A stretch of DNA of 64,000 nt, taken from Triplophysa rosa. Taxonomy: Eukaryota; Chordata; Actinopteri; Cypriniformes; Nemacheilidae. The stretch covers positions 5,915,426 through 5,979,425 of the forward strand of contig NC_079894.1 in NCBI RefSeq assembly GCF_024868665.1. The letters run 5' to 3'. Below, in pieces: positions 44,980 through 56,891 of the stretch. The first letter of the stretch is position 1; each line of letters begins with the position of its first letter. The position numbers were made by a program, and so were the translations under genes. A model generated the notes under the pieces. It searched no databases and was not told the DNA's origin. It saw only the letters and a program-made list of their open reading frames with translations.

Positions 44980-45302
44980 AAAGGAACAGTTCACCCAAAA
45001 AATGAGAGATTTGTCATCATTTACTCGTCCTCGAGTTGTCCCATATCTGTATACATTTCTTTGTTCTGATGAACACAGAGAAAGATATTTGGAAGAATGC
45101 TAACAGTTCTTGGCCACCATTGACTACCATTGTCGTTTTTCCTACTATGGTAGTCAATGGTGGCCAAGAACTGTTTCGTTTCAAGCATTCTTCCAAATAT
45201 CTTTCTCTGAGTTCATCAGAACCAGGAAATTTATACAGATTTGGAACAACTCGAGTAAATGAAGACAGAATTTTCATTTTTTGGGGTGAAATATACCTTT
45301 AA
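44980..45302. mobile_element. Full palindromic MITE in the actinodin first intron
   Basis: The left half (GAACAGTTCACCCAAAAAAT, CATTTACTCGTCCTCGAGTT, ATATTTGGAAGAATGCTAAC) mirrors the right (AAGCATTCTTCCAAATATCT, AACAACTCGAGTAAATGAAG, GGGGTGAAATATACC). The centre pairs ACTACCATTGTCG with ACTATGGTAGTCAATGG. Same family as 33904-34384. Confidence 0.8.
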
Positions 45303-45484
45303 GTGCAAAGGCCATAGATATGATTTCCAGGGAGACACATACTGCATACTGATAAACTGTATACCTTAAATTCACTGTAAGATGGTTTGGATGTGTCTGC
45401 AACAACTAATTTAAATATTCAGTATTTAAGATCACTCTTGTGATTTGATGTTTTTTGTTTTTAGGTGCCAGTAACAGAACAACA

Positions 45485-48400
45485 ATGGGCAGGCTTTCTC
45501 TATCCGTTGTGATCTGTGGAATTGCCCTTGCCGTCTTAATGCCAGGTAGGCTTAAACTAAAGAAAAAATATGCACTTAAATACAATTATAACATAACTCA
45601 TATCTCATATCTCAGAAAGTGATTAAGACTTATAGAAACTCTATATGTAATTGATAGCGTTTAGGTGGTGAGTATAATTTTTTACTTTATTTGAAGAATA
45701 TGCAGCTTCTCTCATATTCGCTCATATTTATTTTTTAGCCATAAGTGGCCATTCACAAAGCAAAGATGATTGCATTCAGCTAGACAATACTATGCAGCTC
45801 AATGCTACTGTCGAGATGAAATAAACAAATAAAATTAATAAAAAATAAATGCGCAAAGTCAATAATAATGAAACCGACTACGTGTAAAGTCTTAAGGTAT
45901 TTGTTACATGAGTTGGGTTCTTTATACTGTATAAGATAAACCCTTTTCATAAACCCTTTTGTAAAGTAGGCCTACAGTAAAATCTGTCAGTCAGTGAAAC
46001 ATTTTCCACAGAAAAACAGGAGGTACAAACCTTACAATATTCAGCCGACTGTACTTTGTTCTGCGGGCTATAAACGTTTAAAAAAAGACCCACTAGTGGT
46101 AAAGATACATTACAAAAATGATCTTGCACGTACAAAACATTTTACGTCCTTCATTTTATTTTACAGCACTATGGTAATTACAGCAGGAGCCCTGGGCTAG
46201 TTTTCAATCTCTTTGTAGTTTAACATGTAGACTTGCAGGGGGTCCCGGAAATTGAAGCACTTAAAAAAGCACTCTCAAAGAGGAGAGATGGTAATCGGCA
46301 GAATGAAAGGAAAATGCCTGCTTTGCACTCATAGGGGCACATAACTGTAGCTGGTTGGCATTTTTCTCCATTTGAGCAGCGTGGGTTTTGGTTCATAACA
46401 ATTTTAACTTTTTTATTATTATTGTCCAACACAGACTTTCTGAGTGCTGGCCCTGTAGGGCACCATGATGACAAGAATGGTAAGTATGATTTTTTTATAT
46501 AATTATATCATCAGCTGTGTAGTTAACAGCACTCACGTCAAAGCAACAGCCATTAAACATGAATCATTATGCTGAACGTTTTAAAAATGGAACCACAACA
46601 GCACCATGAAGTGATTCATTGTCTCTATTAGTAAGTCTGACATGTGAAAACTTCCTTCTCATTGCCATATCTTATATAAAACTTATAACATGATGATTAA
46701 AACTCCTCTGTCGTTATTATTTATCACACTTCTCAAAGTTTGGACATACCTGCCTTTATTATTGCTCCATATTATAAAAATAGCAAACATCCCCCAAACG
46801 GTTAAACCTAGCGATTAAAACATAACTACTGTAAAATTGACAAGATTATATTTTTACACAGAATGTACATGTACTGCGATCGTTTTTACTTCCGTATTTT
46901 GATGCATATCAGAGTGAAATGGAATTTTGAATGAGAAAAATAGTGTGCGTGGTTTTCGTCTTTCTCTGCGATATGATTGGATGTATAAAAACAGCATTTT
47001 GAAATGGAAGTGGAAGCAGACTGACAGTTGAAGGGGAGGAGTTAACTGATGCTCCGCCCAAGCCGTCTAACATATACGTGACCTAAGACGGATAGTCATT
47101 ACAGGACAGAAGTGCATTTTCAGATTTCAACTGAATATTATAAGGGAACACGCATTTAAAAAAAATATTTCATGAAAAAATAGGAATTGTTATTTTTAAT
47201 TTCGCTGGGACTTTAAATATTATTTACGGTGCAAAATGAGTATGACACTTCACCGCCACTGTAGTCCTTTTTAGTGCCTCAAACAGCATCATATGCAACA
47301 AAATAAAAAATGTTTAAAATGTTTTTAAGTTTTGCTTTTTGTCTTGTACTGGTTCAGTTATGGGAGGTGCTGCTGAGGGGAAGACAGACAGCGTATCTCC
47401 ATTAAATAAGATGACACGCAACAAGAGGAACATTGCTTACTACAGAAGCCAGCCTGATTTCTGGGGCTGGTATAAATACTACATGGAGTCCAACAACCAG
47501 GAGGGAGTGAGTTACCTCAAATTATAAACCTACAACCTGTAACTGTTGCCATAAAGATTCGATCTAGAATTATTTTTGTGATTTGTGTTTTCCACATACA
47601 ATCATACTACATAATGTAAAGAACATTCTGTGAAAATATAATCTTGATATATTAAATACTGACTGAGTAAAACCATGTCACAGATTAAATTAATTGTGAA
47701 ATTAATGCTTGAAATCAAACTTTCATGCTTGTTATCCAAGATATTAGCCTGGATTTCACACACAGGATGGCATATTTTGGGCTATTAAATAAATAATTCT
47801 CATTTAGATGTCACATAAAGGCACACTGTTTAGTTTTCTGACAAATCACAAGTTAAAATGACTCATTTGACACATTCGGCTTTTGTTTTTCTCTGTGAAT
47901 GTCTCCACAGGTCGAGGGCATGGATCGCATGTACCTCGCCTATCTGCAGAATAAGCACAGGGTAGAAGAGGGTCGTTCTTTCAACCATTACCTCACTCAC
48001 CTGAGCGAAATTTATAAAGCCTGTGCCAACTCAGACGACCCAGACTGCATTGCAGAATCTACCAGCAAGCCCAAAGCTAAGCTTGTCATGCCTTTACCCA
48101 TAAAGCATGCAGCGGTGACGGCGTGCAACCCGTACCTCGACCCCTACTGCATCTACGCTGAAAATGAGCCAAAGATCCTGAGCCCTCTACTCCCCCTCCC
48201 GCTGAAAACTGCACCCAGCCCCTACTACTATTGGCCAGTTATGGAGCCTTTCCTGTCAGCGGAGAAGAGGGCGGAGCTCCTGCGTATCTGCAACCCTTCA
48301 GACACTGAGTGTTTGCAGTATCACCTGCGTGCTGCCTACGGCTACAAGCCCTCTCTCAGCCCTCTGCCTTCTTATGGTTATCTTGGTTGTGATCCCACCA

Positions 48401-49146
48401 TGGACCCCTACTGCCGGCACAAGCTGGTAGCCAGAGGACCCTCAGGTCTGTATCACCTGTATCCTGGATGTAACCCCGCCACTGACCCCCTCTGCGTCGC
48501 CAACGTAGCCGCACCTGCAGCCAAAACGGCCGAGGGCGAGGCCCCAAAAGATAAGTTTTGCAACCCGCTGTATGATGAGGGCTGCAACCCCCTTACAGCT
48601 GGCAAGCTATCAGGACTCACATCACCTATCTACGTTCCAAAAGGTGAGCCGGCACCACACAATCTGGCCTGCGATCCTCGCTAAGATCCGTACTGTTTGA
48701 TGGGCGGGGCTGCCGCTCTCATGAAACCCCCTCCAGTCGTCCCCCAGTATCAGAGCCGTCACCAACTGGGTATCCGTGGGAAGACCAAGGAAGGTTACGA
48801 CTGTTACGTGTTTTACGATAAGGACTGCACACCAGTGGAGAATCAGGACCCGAGGGCCGGTTCGGAACTTGACTGCCACCCTTATGACCCTAACTGTGGG
48901 CAGTTTGCCCCTCAGCCGGCCACCGGACCAGGAGCAGCTAAGACAGCCAAAGATGACATCATTGAGCCCCACCCTGACTGTGACCCCGAAATCGATTTCA
49001 ATTGCCGTCTGCGTAGAGCAGAACCCACAGGCGAGGAGCACAAAGATTATCCAGCCCAGCAGAAACAAGATCATGCGGCTCCTGAGCATTCACTTCCACG
49101 AATCGAGGACTTCCTGAGGGGATATGTGGGTGGCTACAAGAAATGA
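45485..49146 (+). CDS. Actinodin (And1/And2-like), frame broken by one TAA
   Basis: Structural protein of actinotrichia, the fibres of larval fin folds and fin tips. Coding exons: 45485-45545 (signal peptide MGRLSLSVVICGIALAVLMP), 46435-46479, 47358-47506 and 47911-49146; phases fit. Exon 4 has a furin-like RNKR in TRNKRNIAYYRSQPDFWGWY. The last exon has the family's repeated C(N/D)PxxDPxC motif: CNPYLDPYC (48124), CDPTMDPYC (48388), CNPATDPLC (48469), CNPLYDEGC, then CDPR-stop-DPYC, CHPYDPNC and CDPEIDFNC, ending RIEDFLRGYVGGYKK. The TAA at 48682-48684 leaves 342 residues; the same frame stays open for 153 more codons to TGA 49144-49146, about 496 codons in all. Being in the last exon, the stop should not trigger NMD. 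AATAAA is at 49542-49547. I cannot say which actinodin paralogue this is. Confidence 0.9.
46860..47225 (+). repeat. Dispersed repeat, direct copy at 49600-49985
   Basis: Shared blocks: ACTTCCGTATTTTGATGCAT versus CTTTTCCGTATCGTGACGTG, then GAGTGAAATGG / GAGTGAAACGG, and similar ends before GACTTTAA. It lies in the actinodin intron ahead of the 47358 exon. Confidence 0.45.
47590..47772. repeat. Inverted copy of the 24958-25490 repeat
   Basis: See the entry at 24958. It lies in the actinodin intron just before the last coding exon. Confidence 0.5.
48682..48684 (+). other. In-frame premature stop (TAA) in actinodin
   Basis: CGC TAA GAT CCG TAC TGT interrupts a CDPR-x-DPYC repeat at the variable position, where sister repeats have Leu, Met or Thr-Asp type residues. 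A one-base change from TAC/TAT (Tyr), TTA, CAA, AAA, GAA or TCA would explain it. The next base is G; no known readthrough context is visible. Confidence 0.9.
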
Positions 49147-49599
49147 GAAAGCAAACACCCTCCTGTATAAACTGGATGAGAATGAATGAACACTTGCAAG
49201 GATAGATGTCTGGTTATGAAGACTGAACTTCAGATCGGTGCAAGAGAAGCGATTCAGGATCACCCAAGAATTATTTCTGTATTGTTCATTTTGTCTGTGA
49301 TAGATGTTGGGAAACTTGTGGGATAGATTCTTTGTTAGACTTTGGAGTTCTGTTGATGGTAATGTGAAGCATTCTGTGTATTTATGTATTATATATAGTT
49401 GGTTCAGGGTATATATGACTATGAATTTATGTTATACGATCTGTATTTAATGTAATTTCTGTCACTTTTATTAAAAAAAAAAACATTGTCTCTATCTTCC
49501 GTGTCCATTTGCATGTATGCTTTGTTTCCTTATTCTAAAAAAATAAATTCTTAAATTTAGAATGTTGGTGTTGTTAGAATCTTTTTGGGGCATGATTAT

Positions 49600-49985
49600 T
49601 AACATTTTCTTTAAAGTGAGTCATCATGAAATGGAAGTTGCGATTGACTTCTTTTCCGTATCGTGACGTGTATCCGAGTGAAACGGCTTCTGAAATTAGA
49701 AAAAAAATGTAGGGCGGGGCTTTATTTTGCCCTTCCCTTTTTGATTGGTTTGTTGTAAGTGCAGGGGAGGGCTAAAAATGCCTGGCCATTGGACAGTGAG
49801 TATAGTCCTACCTCTTTTTTTTGAAAGGGGGAGAGGAGCTTAACGTTTTTGATTAAAGATTACAAGTGCAGATGAATAAAAAAATTATAATGGCGTGCAC
49901 GGATAAATCATTTATAATAATCACTGCAACACTGTGTGAAACACTTAGAATTTAGCTGTTTCATTGCATGGTGACTTTAATTCTG
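49600..49985 (+). repeat. Second copy of the 46860-47225 repeat
   Basis: Same orientation as the first copy, with weak similarity through the centre. It includes GGGCGGGGCTTTATTTTGCC and ends near GGTGACTTTAATTCTG. Confidence 0.4.
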
Positions 49986-50180
49986 CAGAACACAAAAGAA
50001 GATATTTTGAAGAATGTGGGTAACCAAACAACACTGACCCTAATAGACTTCCATTGTATGGACATTTCTACAAATATCTTCTTTTGTGTCCCACAGAAGA
50101 AAGAGTCATGTACAGGTTTTGAACTATAGAAGGTGAATAAATTATGACAGAATTTTTATTTTTGGGTCAACTGTCCCTTT
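49981..50180. repeat. Palindromic MITE copy
   Basis: CAGAACACAAAAGAAGATAT is mirrored by AATATCTTCTTTTGTGTCCC, ending GGGTCAACTGTCCCTTTAAG. Confidence 0.65.
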
Positions 50181-51229
50181 AAGCCATACATAACAAGGCA
50201 AGGAACTAATGTCATGATGTGTATAAAGATCCTGAGTAATTGACAAATTAAATGCTTTTGCCATGACAAGTTACAAGTACAATAAGTAGATATTTGAGCC
50301 TGAACATACAGTGAAAAATCATTCTGCGAGTCTTTGTGGAAAAGTAATATCATTTATTTTCAGCACAATGAACAAATTTCAATAGAACAATTGCGAGTGT
50401 TCCACTGTAAATATTGTGCTATTAGAAGGCCCTGTTTACATAGAAGTAACAGAAAATAAGAAACATTGAGACAAAACTATCAAGCACATAAAAATTATAC
50501 TTCTTGGACATTGACACATTTCATTGTGTCAGGTAACTTGTGTTTGACTAACAGAGTCTCTAGTGCAGACAACAGCATATAACACCTTCATAGCATTGGC
50601 ATATCTGCTATGGCTCATGTTAATTGGCCCTGTGTTTAAAAAGGGTTAGAGGAAAAGCTATGAGACTTAGGGCTTAATGGCTCAGCCAGCATGAGTCTGC
50701 TTTGTGCTGACTGTACCTGCATGGTCTGCATACCCGAGGGACCAGCTGAATGTCATTAAATGGATGAGAGTAATGAGGGTAAATATGTCCTCTACATAAG
50801 CAAATAGAAATTTGTGTGTTGTATTCAGCAGTTATTTTATTATAATGTGACCACTGTCATTGAGTTTGTATTCCAAAAACTTAATTCTTTAAAGAAAATA
50901 AGAATTACCAAAATTATGATTCCATAAATTATACTTACTGTTTCAATTGGTTTAAGTGAAATGTGGCCAGTAGGAATAAAATGTCTTTCTCCTTGTAAAT
51001 AGGAATATAATTTTCCTAAATTGCATAGTATGTTTAATAGTGTTCAAAATTCGATATAACAACCCACAGGCAAAGTCGTGGTGCAGTTTGAAATGAGTAC
51101 AGTACCTGCTGCTCCTGTAACTTGTGGCTTTTATATCCAGGAAGCTGATGATGCCAACACCAACCATGTGGGGGCGCTCTTGCTTGAGTTCTGATAATAA
51201 TCACTTACACCTGAATATGTTTCTCTGGG

Positions 51230-52000
51230 GGCTGCGTGCTTCGAAGGCTGCATTTTAAGACCGATTGCGCCACAGCAGCGCGACTGAAGGCTGGTAAGGC
51301 TGTCCCGATTCCAAGGTTGCTTCAAATGCAGCCCCAAAATGCGACCTTATTTCCGGGTTGTTTTTAAGGAAAGAACGAATGCAGCCTTTACGGCTCTCAC
51401 TAAATCCTTGGTGTTTCGAGTCTGACGTCGTCACCCAAACGTGTTTTTTCGTCAATTTTAACAACCATAGGTAGTTTAGATGGTTAGAGTAAGGGTAGGG
51501 TTAGGGTGTGGGTTAGGGTAAAGGTTTCGTAAGACTTGAAACACCAAAGATTTAGTCAAAACCAACAAGCCACGCCCACAGATCTGACTCGAAACATCAA
51601 GGATTTAGTCCTTTACAGCCTCGGCTATCCCGAGATTCATTGCGCGCCTGTAACGGCTGTAAATAATCATTCAAAACTTTAGTTAAATAAAAGTATGTAA
51701 TTCACAAAAACGGTCCATTTAAGTGTTTTAATATTATATATGATGTTGTTAATTAACATTATTGGTGCATTATTGTGTTTTAAATTGATTAGGTTGGTTA
51801 ATTTAATATACTGTTGGGCTGTTTTGTTCTGCCGCTGTCGCCACGCAACATGAGCAGCAGGTGACGCAATTAGGAAATCCACTGCCAGGCTAGACCTTCT
51901 CATTTCAGTTCGGTTCTTGGACTTTTGAGGCTGCGTGCTCGTTTTTAAGTCCACGACCTTAGAAGGTTGCAGCACCCGAATTGGGACACAGCTTCTGTCA
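51230..52000. mobile_element. Composite of DNA-transposon-derived repeats
   Basis: AAGGCTGTCCCGATTCCAAG near 51288 mirrors CCCGAATTGGGACACAGCTT near 51976, giving outer inverted ends. Inside, TCACTAAATCCTTGGTGTTT near 51397 mirrors AAACATCAAGGATTTAGTCC near 51590, indicating an inner element. A GGTTAGGGT-like stretch lies at 51485-51525. Confidence 0.55.
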
Positions 52001-53036
52001 CGTGTAAATAATTATGAGTGTGTCTTGTATTATTTTGTCTTACATGTTGCCTGCTGTAAATCTTAGATGTGACTTATTCCGGAAGGCTGCATACGTCATT
52101 GAGGCTGTCTTATTTCAGAAAAGCAAGTAGGATACTCTGCGACCTTTGATTATGTCCTACTTTCACTGGAAATCTTCGTTTAATTCTTCGTTGATGACCT
52201 TAAGAGGATGATGTAGCCTCCAGAGGACTCAAGGACGCAGCCTTTCGAAATTATATATTGCATTCATCTTAAAATCACCTGAAGGTGGGATGGTCATATG
52301 TCTGCAAATGTTAAAATGACTTCTTTCTATTCGTGCATCTTTGGATATTTGTTTATTGTTTTATCAGTTAACATATGTGTTTATTTAAAGTTAAATTGTT
52401 GACATTACAACATATTCAAATGCTGTTGTGTTTATGGAGGAGATTGTCAGTGCTGTGCGTATATAAAAGATGCACACAGCTTCCTCATGCAACTGCTGAA
52501 GCATGTGATGACACAGTGTAACAATCATGATTTAAAGGACAGGCTTGAAAATCCACAAGGAACATTCTGAACTATTGGTTTATAAGTTTCAGGTTATTCT
52601 CAAAGATTCAATTTAAGATAAGGTTGTAGTCTTGTTGCTGTTCTGGAATCTATGAAAAAGTTAGAGTGGCTGAATCCATTTTTATTATTACTCTAAAGAC
52701 CTAGTTTAATATAGGGAAAAATGTAATTCTGAATTTGTTGAATTTCTAAATTACATTTTTACTGTAAATTAGTGGAGTAGTGCATAATAAAGTTATAGAA
52801 AATTTTACAATGTAAATTAAAAAATCATGCAGGAACCATAATGTGACTAAAATAGTCTCACTTTCCACAACAAAAGTGCAAATAAGTAAAATGAAAAATC
52901 CCTCATACTGTATGGAGTTAGTTAGTAACCCGGGAAACCTACACTTAGCCCTAATTTATTAAAGATAATTAAATATAGATTTGTCCGGAGGTTGATAATA
53001 TTTTATTTGTAAAAAAATGTTTTACTTTACTACATT

Positions 53037-54557
53037 AAAGGGATACTTCACCCAAAAATGAAAATTCATCATTTACTCACCTCCGAGAAATTTGGAAGAA
53101 TGCTTTTAACCAAACAGATTTGGCCCCCATAGTAGGAAAAATTACTTTATCATTTTTTGTTCTGTTGAACACAATTCAATTCAATTTCATTTATATCGTG
53201 CTTTTCACAATGTGGATTGTTCCAAAGCAGTTTACAGGAGAAAAACACAGAAAATGTAAAACACAGCACAGTGCATGGTGTTTTTTATTGAACAAGCAAG
53301 ATCATTCTTGTAAATAATATCTAATAATATCTAATGAATGCAGTCTCCCAGTGAGCAAGCCAGCCAACAATGCCCTGTGGCATGGAACCCAAACTCCAAT
53401 TATAAATAAATCCTCGGGAGAAACCAGTCTCAGCCGGGAGGGCCAGTTCCCCTCTGACGTGTCACAGCTGCACTCAGTGACTTTGATTAAAAGTTACTGA
53501 GTAAATGTTTATGAAGAATAGGGAGAGTTTATTAGTTGTGATTTAGGAAGTTTCATTTGTTGAAACTGGGTCTAATTTGTTCTTTTTTTATTTCTTTATC
53601 GATATCAGGTAACAGAGGAATGTTATAAGCAGGGAAAATAATAATGGCATAATGTAACTGAGTGCAGCTATAACTTCAAACTGCTGTCATGTGATGTAAG
53701 TTTAGCATTTAATACTAATCATTGTAAATTTCGCATTAATGAGACAAGTTGTCCGTCTTTGCTCTTGGGTGGTGATGGAATTGCTTGAGATGGAGCTGGG
53801 ATGGTCACTCAGTCCGCAGGCTCTTGCAGGAGGTTGGCACAGGATGTTCAGATCTGGTCCTGGCGTAATCTCTCCATACCTCAGGATGGGCAACCCGAGG
53901 CGGGGAAGGAGGGCAAAAAGAGAATAATTAGCGTAGCTGCTGTTCATTAATTAATTAATTAATTTAACATATTATGCATTAAGTGAATGCTTGGCTGAAA
54001 AGATGTGTGTTTAATCTAGATTTAAATTGGGAGAGTGTGTCAGACCCTCGAATAGTATCGGGAAGGCTATTCCAGAGTTTAGGTGCTATGTATGAGAAAG
54101 CTCTACCCCCTTTGGTGGATTTAGTTATTCTAGGTGTTATCAAAAGTCCAGAGTTTTGAGATCCTAGAGAACGTGATGGCTTGTAATAAGATAGAAGCTC
54201 TTTTATGTAGGTAGGGGCTAAACCGTTTAGGGCTTTATAAGTAATTAAAAGAACTTTAAAGTCAATACGATACTTAATGGGTAACCAGTGAAGGGATGAT
54301 AAAACTGGGGTTATGAACACAAAAGACATTTTGAAGAATGTAGGAAAGCAAACAGTTCTGGGGCACTTTTGACTACCATTGTATTTTTTCCTACTATGGT
54401 ACTCAATGGGGGCAAAATCTGTCTGGTTATAAGCATTCTTCCAAATATCTTTCTCTGTGTTCATCAGAACAAAGAAATGTATACAGATTTGGAACAACTG
54501 GAAGGTGAGAAAATGATGACAGAATTTTCATTTTAGGGTGAAGTATCCCTTTAAAGC
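53037..54557. mobile_element. Palindromic MITE split by a LINE insertion
   Basis: The left MITE half (53037-53174) begins AAAGGGATACTTCACCCAAA. The right half (54314-54557) ends GGGTGAAGTATCCCTTTAAA. Re-joined, they match the complete copies elsewhere. The break carries TGAACACAA on both sides (53166-53174 and 54314-54322), the target duplication of the LINE between them. Confidence 0.8.
53175..54313 (-). mobile_element. LINE fragment, minus orientation, with RT-protein 3' end
   Basis: Reading the minus strand, 54313 to about 53979 encodes the end of a non-LTR retrotransposon polyprotein (LSSLHWLPIKYRIDFKVLLI, GRAFSYIAPKLWNSLPDTIR, FKSRLNTHLFSQAF). A 3' UTR of about 800 bases follows, ending in an ATATAAATGAAATTGAATTG-type tail at 53175. 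5'-truncated and dead. The same family gives the pieces at 27522-27981 and 58915-59760. Confidence 0.8.
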
Positions 54558-54639
54558 ACATATCACACTTTTTTCATAATTATACGTATATGATGATTTT
54601 TTTATCATGAATAAAAATCTAGCACTTATTTTTATTAGA

Positions 54640-56497
54640 AAATTTTAGTAAAAGACACTCTTTGCTGCACACTAACCTCCAGCTTAGACAGTTTATGCCC
54701 TCTTACATCTAGTCAGTTTTCTGTGCCGCTGCCTCTTGATCACGCCCAAACCCCCGACACATGCTCGCCCTCCTCTATCTCTCTTCTATCTGAAGATGTC
54801 GTTTCCAAGTTCATGTCTTCTAACCACCCAACTAACTGCCCGTTACATCCCATCCCCACTCATCTCTACCAGGCCATCTCTCCATTGGTTGTTCCTGCTC
54901 TGACCCACATTATCAACTCGTCTCTCACCACTGGTACATTTTCCACAGTCTTCAAAGAGGCCAGTATTACCCCACTACTGAAGAAACCCACTCTTAATCC
55001 TGCACTGTTAGATAACTACAAACCGGTATCTCTCCTCCCCTTCATTGCTAAAACTCTTGAAGGTGTTGTATGTAACCAGCTCTCATAGTTTCTGACGCAG
55101 AACAACCTCCTGGACAGCAACCAGTCTGGTTTCAAGAGCGGTCATTCCACTGAGACTGCGCTGCTCTCTGTCATTGAAGCCCTGAGACTGGCAAGAGCCA
55201 CCTCTAACTCATCTGTACTTATACTACTGGATCTATCTGCTGCCTTTGACACCGTTAACCACCACATCCTCCTGTCGACCCTCAAGGCTATGGGTGTCTC
55301 TGGAATGGTGCTACAATGGTTCAGGTCTTACCTCTCAGGTAGATCATTTAGAGTATCCTGGAGAGGTGAGGTCTTTGAGTCCCAACATCTCGATACAGGG
55401 GTGCCTCAGGGCTCAGTGCTTGGACCGTTGCTCTTTTCTGTATACATGACATCCCTAGGCTCTGTCATTCGGAAACATGGCTTTTCCTATCACTGCTATG
55501 CGGATGATACACAACTCCACCTGTCATTTCAGCCTGACGATCCGACTGTTTCTGCACGCATTTCAGCATGCCTAGCCGACATCTCACTCTGGATGAAGGA
55601 CCATCACCTGCAGCTGAACCTTGCAAAAAAACCTTGCTTGTAATCCCGGCCGACACAAAGATTAATCTTTGGAATTTCTCCATTCAACTGGGCCCATCAA
55701 CCATCACATCTTCCAGAACGGCCAGAAACCTGGGAGTGGTGATCGATGATCAGCTAAACTTCACAGATCAGGTTGCCAGCACCGTCCTGCAGATTCATCC
55801 TCTACAATATTAAGAAAAATAGACTTTTCCTATCCGAGCATGCTACGCAAGTCCTAGTCCAGGTTCTTATTCTGTCCAGACTAGACTACTGCAATGCACT
55901 ACTGGCTGGATTTACAGCTTGCACAACCAAACCTTTACAGATGATCCAGAATGCAGCGGCAAGAGTGGTATTCAATGAACCGAAGAGAGCACACATCACT
56001 CCTCTCTTCATTAAGTTACATTGGCTCCCTATAGTCGCTCGCATCAAATTCAAGACTTTGCTCTTGGCCTACCAGACCACCACTGATTTGGCACCCCCTT
56101 ATCTTCACTCGCTAATGCAGACTTATGTACCCACCAGATCCCTACGCTCTGCAAACAAACAACGTGTTGTGGTGCCATCCAAAAAAGGTAAACAATCTCT
56201 CTCACGTACCTTCTCTGGATCGGTTCCACATTTATGGAATGATCTGCCCGCTACTACAAGATCAGCAGATTCTGTAGCCATCTTTAAGAATCAGCTGAAA
56301 ACACATCTCTTCCATCTTCGATCTTTTTTCTACTCTTTCAAAAAAAAAAGTAGCTTTGTATACTGCGGTATATGAGACCAGTTTTATTGCACTTATGCTT
56401 TTTGTTGTCCTTATGTTGTTCCAGTTGCTTCCATGGTTTACCTCATTTGTAAGTCGCTTTGGATAAAAGCGTCTACTAAATGACTAAATGTAAATGT
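54640..56497 (+). mobile_element. L2-type LINE, 5'-truncated, reverse transcriptase with stops and frameshifts
   Basis: Plus-strand remnant of an L2 non-LTR retrotransposon. The reverse transcriptase is readable: SITPLLKKPTLNPALLDNYK, motif A LLDLSAAFDTVNH, motif B GVPQGSVLGPLLF and motif C YADDTQLHLSF. The frame has a TAG at 55086-55088, shifts near 55640 and again near 55790, and continues to FKNQLKTHLFHLRS. The 3' end is the typical fish L2 tail AAGTCGCTTTGGATAAAAGC, then ACTAAATGACTAAATGTAAA at 56470-56497. The endonuclease part is missing. It cannot move by itself. Confidence 0.88.
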
Positions 56498-56749
56498 AAA
56501 AGTATAAACATTTATTATAAACATAACACATTATAAGTATTAAAGGTAAGAAAATCACAAAAAGTATTTATGAAATGTGGTGTAAACGAAAGTGATGATA
56601 TGATATGATTTGATTTCACATATTAGGTCCATTTGTCCTGTAATATAATAGTATATTAATCTGCCTTATTCTTATACTAAATATTTAAGAAATATATATT
56701 TTTATTTGCTTAAAAAATGCAAATGAGTTTATTTTACAATGACCATGCA

Positions 56750-56891
56750 TGTATGTGTGTAATAGCCCGAGCAGCAGTCTGATGTCACATGATGCAGTCA
56801 GAGGCTGAGGAGATGTGAGCGATCGAGAGGCTAAGCTCAGTTCATTCTGCACTTGCTCATCATCTCGCTTCATGCTCAGACTCTTTGACTG
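56750..56891 (+). other. ralyl: Candidate first (noncoding) exon of ralyl
   Basis: A relatively GC-rich stretch in AT-rich DNA, ending at an excellent donor (TTTGACTG|GTAAGTAACT, 56891/56892). Its assignment to ralyl, whose first coding exon is 4.7 kb downstream, is inferred from strand and position. Confidence 0.4.

Larger units (their letters stand above)
49147..53034. other. Actinodin 3' UTR and intergenic repeats
   Basis: The 3' UTR probably ends near AATAAA 49542-49547. Then come repeat copies at 49600-49985 and 49981-50180, AT-rich sequence at 50200-51200, and DNA-transposon pieces at 51230-52000. 52300-53030 is AT-rich with nothing recognised. No gene seen. Confidence 0.45.

Noticed and set aside
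48697..49146. A second separate gene starting at the ATG after the actinodin stop
   Set aside because: It is in the same frame and carries the same Cys-Pro repeats, so it is the actinodin C-terminus.
51475..51530. Telomere-like GGTTAGGGT stretch
   Set aside because: Degenerate, short and embedded in a DNA-transposon composite, so not an interstitial telomere.
53702..53947. Antisense frames around the LINE 3' UTR as genes
   Set aside because: They lie wholly in repeat sequence that recurs at 27522 and 58915.
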